Shown here in pieces: positions 6,988 through 10,110 of a DNA stretch of 10,110 bases. Origin of the DNA: an uncultured Lachnospiraceae bacterium. GTDB lineage: Bacteria; Bacillota; Clostridia; Lachnospirales; Lachnospiraceae. The notes under the pieces are model-generated. The model was not told where the DNA came from and ran no database searches. It saw only the letters and a list, made by a program, of their open reading frames with translations. The first letter of the stretch is position 1, and every line of letters begins with the position of its first letter. Where the stretch lies: assembly GCA_934385475.1 (NCBI GenBank), contig CAKRPS010000065.1, positions 1 through 10,110 on the forward strand. The letters are read 5' to 3'. The position numbers and the translations under genes are program-made.

Positions 6988-7704
6988 ATGGAACAGGAAA
7001 CGATTCTCTACTACTATCTGCAAAGAAAATACAACGGCTGCGGTGCGGCAAAGCGACACTGGTGGCAGGAGGCGAGACTGGAGACGCTTCCGGTATTTGA
7101 AGTCGGGACACGGGAAAGTGCCAATATCCTCACCTGTCTGGTGCCCGCATTTTATTATAAAAAGAAAGAATGGAAGACGCCGGTTCTGTGCGAGACGATG
7201 GAGAATGTACTCTATGTGGCGGAAGGGATGACGGATACCCTGCTGTCTCCCACACTGGAGAAACTCTTTTCCGAACAGGAAAAGAGACGCTGGCGTCCTC
7301 GGATGGATACCATCAGACAGCTCACTGCTTTTCGCATGGAAGAGATGGTCAGGACAAAACGATGGAAAAACGATGCGGCTTACATCCGGCTTGGAGCGCC
7401 GCAGGATGCCGACTGGCAGATGGAAAGCGTCTGGGAGCTGCTGCAGCCCTATCTGCCGCGCGTCAACCGGTGTATCATCTGGTATGAACCGATCCCGGGT
7501 GTGGATATCCGGGAAGAGATGGAGGATTTTCTGGAGAATTACGCCTATGAATACGGGCTGGTCGTCCAGATGGAACCCTATGGGACGAAGTGCGAGGTGC
7601 AAGATGGCATAAACATTGACTTCCGCGGGGATAATCTCTATCGCCAGGCATGGAAATACCTTGACACTATAGTTAAAAACAAGTATGATAAATTAGTTAA
7701 TTAG
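6988..7704 (+). CDS. unrecognised soluble protein of 238 residues
   Basis: I do not recognise this family. The product is soluble, with no signal peptide or membrane segment, and rich in aromatic residues (LYYYLQRKY, HWWQEAR, FYYKKKEWK). A middle charged region with many Arg/Met (KRRWRPRMDTIRQLTAF) precedes a C-terminal part with CIIWYEPIPG, DFLENYAYEYGLVVQMEP and a final Lys-rich helix. Codon use and composition match the neighbours, so it is a real, resident gene. The ATG at 6988 is favoured by AGGGTGGG at 6975-6982. A GTG at 6952 would add twelve residues without a ribosome site. The 119-nt gap before it holds no terminator or promoter that I can support. The greA promoter lies inside its last codons. 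Linkage to dusB and greA gives no firm functional clue. Confidence 0.85.
   Translation: MEQETILYYYLQRKYNGCGAAKRHWWQEARLETLPVFEVGTRESANILTCLVPAFYYKKKEWKTPVLCETMENVLYVAEGMTDTLLSPTLEKLFSEQEKRRWRPRMDTIRQLTAFRMEEMVRTKRWKNDAAYIRLGAPQDADWQMESVWELLQPYLPRVNRCIIWYEPIPGVDIREEMEDFLENYAYEYGLVVQMEPYGTKCEVQDGINIDFRGDNLYRQAWKYLDTIVKNKYDKLVN
7661..7689 (+). promoter_or_regulatory. sigma-A promoter for greA inside the upstream gene
   Basis: A perfect TTGACA at 7661-7666 is followed, after 17 bp, by TATGAT at 7684-7689, a five-of-six match to TATAAT. Transcription would start near 7696, in the last codons of the upstream gene, giving a greA leader of about 90 nt. This is one of the two best promoters in the window and separates greA from the dusB-side genes, as suits a constitutively needed factor. 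Confidence 0.8.
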
Positions 7705-7784
7705 GCGTATAGGCTCTCGTTTGCATTGCGGCGACTGCCGGGAAAACGGTTATCCGGAAATCTATATAGAAAGGGCGAATCACC

Positions 7785-8267
7785 ATGCATGAGAAAAAAA
7801 ATATTTTAACGTATGAAGGACTTAGAAAATACGAGGATGAGTTACATGATCTGAAGGTCGTAAAACGTAAAGAGGTTGCTCAGAAGATCAAAGAGGCAAG
7901 AGAACAGGGCGACTTATCCGAAAATGCAGAGTATGACGCAGCGAAGGACGAGCAGCGCGATATTGAGGCAAGAATTGAAGAGCTGGAAAAGATCCTCAAA
8001 AACGCTGAGGTCGTAGTAGAGGATGAGGTAGATCTTGACAAGATCAATATCGGTTGCCAGGTCAAGATTCTGGATGTAGAGTTAAACGAAGAGTTAGAAT
8101 ATAAGATCGTAGGCTCCACCGAGGCAAACAGCCTGAAAGGAAAGATTTCCAACGAGTCTCCGGTCGGCAAGGCGCTTATCGGAAGCAAGGTAGGAGATAC
8201 GGTGGATGTGGAGACACAGGCAGGTGTCATCCAGTATAAGGTGCTGGAGATCCAGAGGTCGAATTAA
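7785..8267 (+). CDS. greA: transcription elongation factor GreA
   Basis: GreA enters the secondary channel of RNA polymerase and stimulates cleavage of the 3' end of backtracked RNA. The 160-residue length is typical. Residues 10-78 form the antiparallel coiled coil ([16 protein letters not shown], then [17 protein letters not shown]). The tip [13 protein letters not shown] carries Asp43 and Glu46, the metal-directing acidic pair. Residues 84-160 make the FKBP-like domain with [22 protein letters not shown] at 7771-7775 lies 9 nt before the ATG. The leader contains a short CGGC-GACT-GCCG hairpin (7729-7740); E. coli greA has a leader-derived small RNA, but nothing here proves an equivalent. 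The gene neighbours lysS, an arrangement common in Firmicutes, though here a 246-nt spacer with a large palindrome intervenes. Confidence 0.97.
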   Translation: MHEKKNILTYEGLRKYEDELHDLKVVKRKEVAQKIKEAREQGDLSENAEYDAAKDEQRDIEARIEELEKILKNAEVVVEDEVDLDKINIGCQVKILDVELNEELEYKIVGSTEANSLKGKISNESPVGKALIGSKVGDTVDVETQAGVIQYKVLEIQRSN

Positions 8268-8273
8268 GTGATA

Positions 8274-8475
8274 GATAATTGCAAAACTGAAAGTTCATTT
8301 TAGAGGTGTGCAAATCGAATAACCAGCCAGGACGCGCTTTCGCTCCGTTCCGGACGCAATGGTACATAAGTGGCTAAAATACAGCCACTAAGGACCAGCG
8401 TTCTCCAAGGGTCCCATGCTTGGTTATTGATTTGTACACCTATATAAGAAAAGATTTGTGAGTTTTGCAATTGTC
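8274..8475 (+). repeat. 202-nt imperfect palindrome, candidate structured RNA or MITE-like element
   Basis: This element occupies most of the greA-lysS spacer. The outer arms GATAATTGCAAAACT (8274-8288) and AGTTTTGCAATTGTC (8461-8475) pair over 15 bp with one G-U. An internal loop of 15 nt on the left (8289-8303) and 19 nt on the right (8442-8460) follows. Then 8304-8325 pairs with 8421-8441 over 21 bp, with one bulged G (8317) and one G-U. The apical part has a possible GGAC (8330-8333)/GTCC (8411-8414) pairing. It also has small hairpins, for example TCCG-TTC-CGGA at 8344-8354, and a nested arm. That arm is GGACGC (8352-8357) with GCGTTC (8398-8403), GGT with ACC, and AGTGGCT-AAAATAC-AGCCACT at 8369-8389. 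No T-run terminator ends it. It could be a small RNA, a lysS leader, or a non-autonomous repeat; no clear target-site duplication is seen. Confidence 0.7.
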
Positions 8476-8513
8476 AGGAACTAAGTAGTATAGAAAGGAG
8501 CATGTTGACAGAC

Positions 8514-10016
8514 ATGGCAGAAGTACAGAATCAGGGAAAAGAACAGCAGGTGCAGGATATACACCAGCTTTTGAAGGTAAGAAGAGAGAAGCTTGCGGCA
8601 TTGCAGGAAGCAGGCAGAGACCCCTTTAAGATCACCAAATATGACGTGACACGCCACAGCCAGGAAATCAAAGATCACTTTGAGGAACTGGAAGGAAAAG
8701 AGGTTTCCATTGCAGGACGTGTTATGAGCAAACGTGTCATGGGAAAGGCATCCTTCTGCAACGTACAGGATCTGCAGGGGAATATCCAGTCCTATGTGGC
8801 AAGAGACAATATCGGAGAAGAAGCCTATGCGGATTTCAAGAAATACGATGTAGGTGATATTGTTGGTATCAAGGGAGAGGTTTTCAAGACAAAGACCGGA
8901 GAGATCTCGATTCATGCTTCCGAAGTGACATTGCTGTCCAAGAGCCTTCAGATTCTCCCGGAGAAATATCATGGACTTGTCAACACAGATATCCGCTATC
9001 GTCAGAGATATACAGACCTCATCATGAATGAGGATGTCAAGAAAACCTTTGTACTGCGCTCAAAGATCATCAGCTCCATCAGACGCTATCTGGATGGACA
9101 AGGCTTCTTAGAGGTAGAGACACCGATGCTGGTATCAAACGCAGGCGGTGCGGCAGCAAGACCGTTTGAGACACATTACAATGCGCTTGATGAAGACGTG
9201 AAGCTGCGTATTTCCCTCGAACTCTATCTGAAGAGACTGATCGTGGGCGGTATGGAGAGAGTTTATGAAATCGGACGTGTATTCCGTAACGAGGGTCTGG
9301 ACACCAGACATAACCCGGAATTTACGCTGATGGAGTTATATCAGGCATATACCGATTACAATGGCATGATGGATCTGACAGAGAATATGTTCCGCCATGT
9401 GGCACAGGAAGTATGCGGCACGACCAAGGTTCCTTACGGGGATGTAGAGATCGACTTAGGCAAGCCCTTTGAACGGATCACCATGGTGGAGGCCGTTAAG
9501 AAATATACCGGCGTAGATTTTGATACGATTCCGGATACCGAGGCAGCTAAGAAGATCGCTGATGAAAAGGATGTACATTATGAAGACCGTCATACAAAAG
9601 GCGACATTTTGAACCTCTTCTTTGAAGAATTTGTGGAAGAACATCTGATTCAGCCGACCTTCGTAATGGATCATCCGGTAGAGATTTCTCCTTTGACAAA
9701 GAGAAAACCGGACAAGCCGGATTATGTAGAACGTTTCGAGCTGTTCATCACAGCGAGAGAAATGTGTAACGCATACTCTGAGTTAAATGACCCGATCGAC
9801 CAGAGAGAACGTTTCAAAGCACAGGAAGCAGCGCTGGCAGCAGGCGATGAGGAAGCCAACACAACTGACGAAGACTTCATGAACGCACTGGAGATCGGTA
9901 TGCCGCCGACTGGTGGTATCGGATACGGTATTGACCGACTGGTAATGCTGCTGACAAACAGCCCGGCGATCAGGGATGTATTACTGTTCCCGACGATGAA
10001 AAGCTTGGACAAATAA
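8514..10016 (+). CDS. lysS: lysyl-tRNA synthetase, class II
   Basis: LysS charges tRNA-Lys with lysine through lysyl-AMP and acts as a homodimer in the cytoplasm. The 500-residue protein has an N-terminal helix (about 10-35), an anticodon-binding OB-fold (about 64-145, [18 protein letters not shown]) and a class II catalytic core. Motif 1 surrounds [10 protein letters not shown] (197-206), motif 2 is [16 protein letters not shown] (255-270), and motif 3 is [10 protein letters not shown] with Arg485. [14 protein letters not shown] (391-404) helps form the lysine pocket. The start is uncertain. AAGGAG at 8495-8500 is 1 nt from an ATG at 8502 (too close), 4 nt from a TTG at 8505 and 13 nt from the ATG at 8514. 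I choose 8514 because the resulting MAE start looks like typical family N-termini. No T-box or lysine riboswitch was recognised; the palindrome upstream is the notable leader feature. Confidence 0.96.
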   Translation: MAEVQNQGKEQQVQDIHQLLKVRREKLAALQEAGRDPFKITKYDVTRHSQEIKDHFEELEGKEVSIAGRVMSKRVMGKASFCNVQDLQGNIQSYVARDNIGEEAYADFKKYDVGDIVGIKGEVFKTKTGEISIHASEVTLLSKSLQILPEKYHGLVNTDIRYRQRYTDLIMNEDVKKTFVLRSKIISSIRRYLDGQGFLEVETPMLVSNAGGAAARPFETHYNALDEDVKLRISLELYLKRLIVGGMERVYEIGRVFRNEGLDTRHNPEFTLMELYQAYTDYNGMMDLTENMFRHVAQEVCGTTKVPYGDVEIDLGKPFERITMVEAVKKYTGVDFDTIPDTEAAKKIADEKDVHYEDRHTKGDILNLFFEEFVEEHLIQPTFVMDHPVEISPLTKRKPDKPDYVERFELFITAREMCNAYSELNDPIDQRERFKAQEAALAAGDEEANTTDEDFMNALEIGMPPTGGIGYGIDRLVMLLTNSPAIRDVLLFPTMKSLDK

Positions 10017-10055
10017 CCCAGTATTTATGCGGGTTTGCGGACTCGGAAAACCGGT

Positions 10056-10077
10056 TGACAACAAAATGACAACAAAT
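10056..10077 (+). repeat. two tandem copies of TGACAACAAA(A/T) in the tail after lysS
   Basis: The 11-bp unit TGACAACAAA plus A or T occurs twice head to tail, at 10056-10066 and 10067-10077. An 8-bp palindrome AACCGGTT (10049-10056) lies just before it. The 94-nt tail after lysS (10017-10110) otherwise shows only a weak AACCC (10015-10019)/GGGTT (10031-10035) hairpin and no gene start that can be supported. A TTGACA at 10055-10060 has no matching -10 box at 16 to 18 bp. Confidence 0.45.
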
Positions 10078-10110
10078 TAGGGGTCATTTTTGGGAGTTGA
10101 TGGGGGCAAG

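Noticed and set aside
6961..7602. 213-codon open frame on the - strand opposite the unrecognised gene
   Set aside because: The + strand frame has the ribosome site, normal amino-acid make-up and matching codon use; the opposite frame is His/Pro/Arg-rich shadow sequence.
8274..8475. 6S RNA gene
   Set aside because: Size and bubble layout are similar, but there is no clear dedicated promoter or intrinsic terminator, and the sequence shows no stretch that I can match to known 6S RNAs. Kept only as an outline comparison.
8265..8487. TAAGT target-site duplication around the palindrome (8265-8269 and 8483-8487)
   Set aside because: The 5-bp match overlaps the greA stop codon, is not adjacent to the palindrome ends, and is short enough to be chance.
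8268..8513. T-box or lysine riboswitch controlling lysS
   Set aside because: No AGGGTGGNACCGCG-type T-box sequence, no antiterminator/terminator pair with a T-run, and no recognisable five-way lysine riboswitch core; the fold is a single elongated palindrome.
10055..10083. Promoter at the right edge
   Set aside because: TTGACA is perfect, but the bases 16 to 18 bp downstream (TTAGGGG region) do not resemble a -10 box.

Overview
The window looks like ordinary, vertically inherited chromosome of a low-to-mid G+C Clostridia bacterium, most likely a Lachnospiraceae member from the Blautia/Dorea/Roseburia neighbourhood. This placement is inferred from protein character, AGGAGG-type ribosome binding sites, the greA-lysS neighbourhood, and a small birA-dusB-linked protein of a type I associate with this family. 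All ten genes read on the + strand, tightly packed and mostly housekeeping. No transposase, integrase, CRISPR array, tRNA or rRNA is visible.

Layout: (1) the 3' 256 codons of proC (proline synthesis), whose 5' end is off the window. (2) A near-consensus promoter, preceded by a repeated 8-mer, drives an exported cell-wall hydrolase with two SH3-like domains. (3) A second candidate promoter with an inverted repeat precedes a two-gene membrane unit, an NfeD-like protein and a slipin (SPFH) protein; the slipin carries five tandem 11-residue helical repeats. A strong GGGACGG/CCGTCCC palindrome closes this unit. (4) argF, birA, a small uncharacterised acidic protein and dusB follow as a tight cluster with gaps of 6 to 29 nt (arginine synthesis, biotin ligase/repressor, tRNA dihydrouridine). 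(5) After a 119-nt gap comes a 238-residue protein that I do not recognise. (6) A consensus-quality promoter buried in the end of that gene drives greA. (7) Between greA and lysS lies a 202-nt imperfect palindrome that folds into an elongated three-tier structure. (8) lysS is complete, and the window ends in a short non-coding tail with a tandem 11-bp repeat.

The best candidate for something undescribed is the greA-lysS intergenic element at 8274-8475. It has a 15-bp closing stem, an asymmetric internal loop, a 21-bp stem and a branched apical part. The non-Watson-Crick pairs in the stems I traced are all G-U in the + strand orientation. It could be a structured RNA, a lysS leader regulator or a MITE-like dispersed repeat; the sequence alone does not decide. 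Everything else is well-known families with a few regulatory details worth checking.
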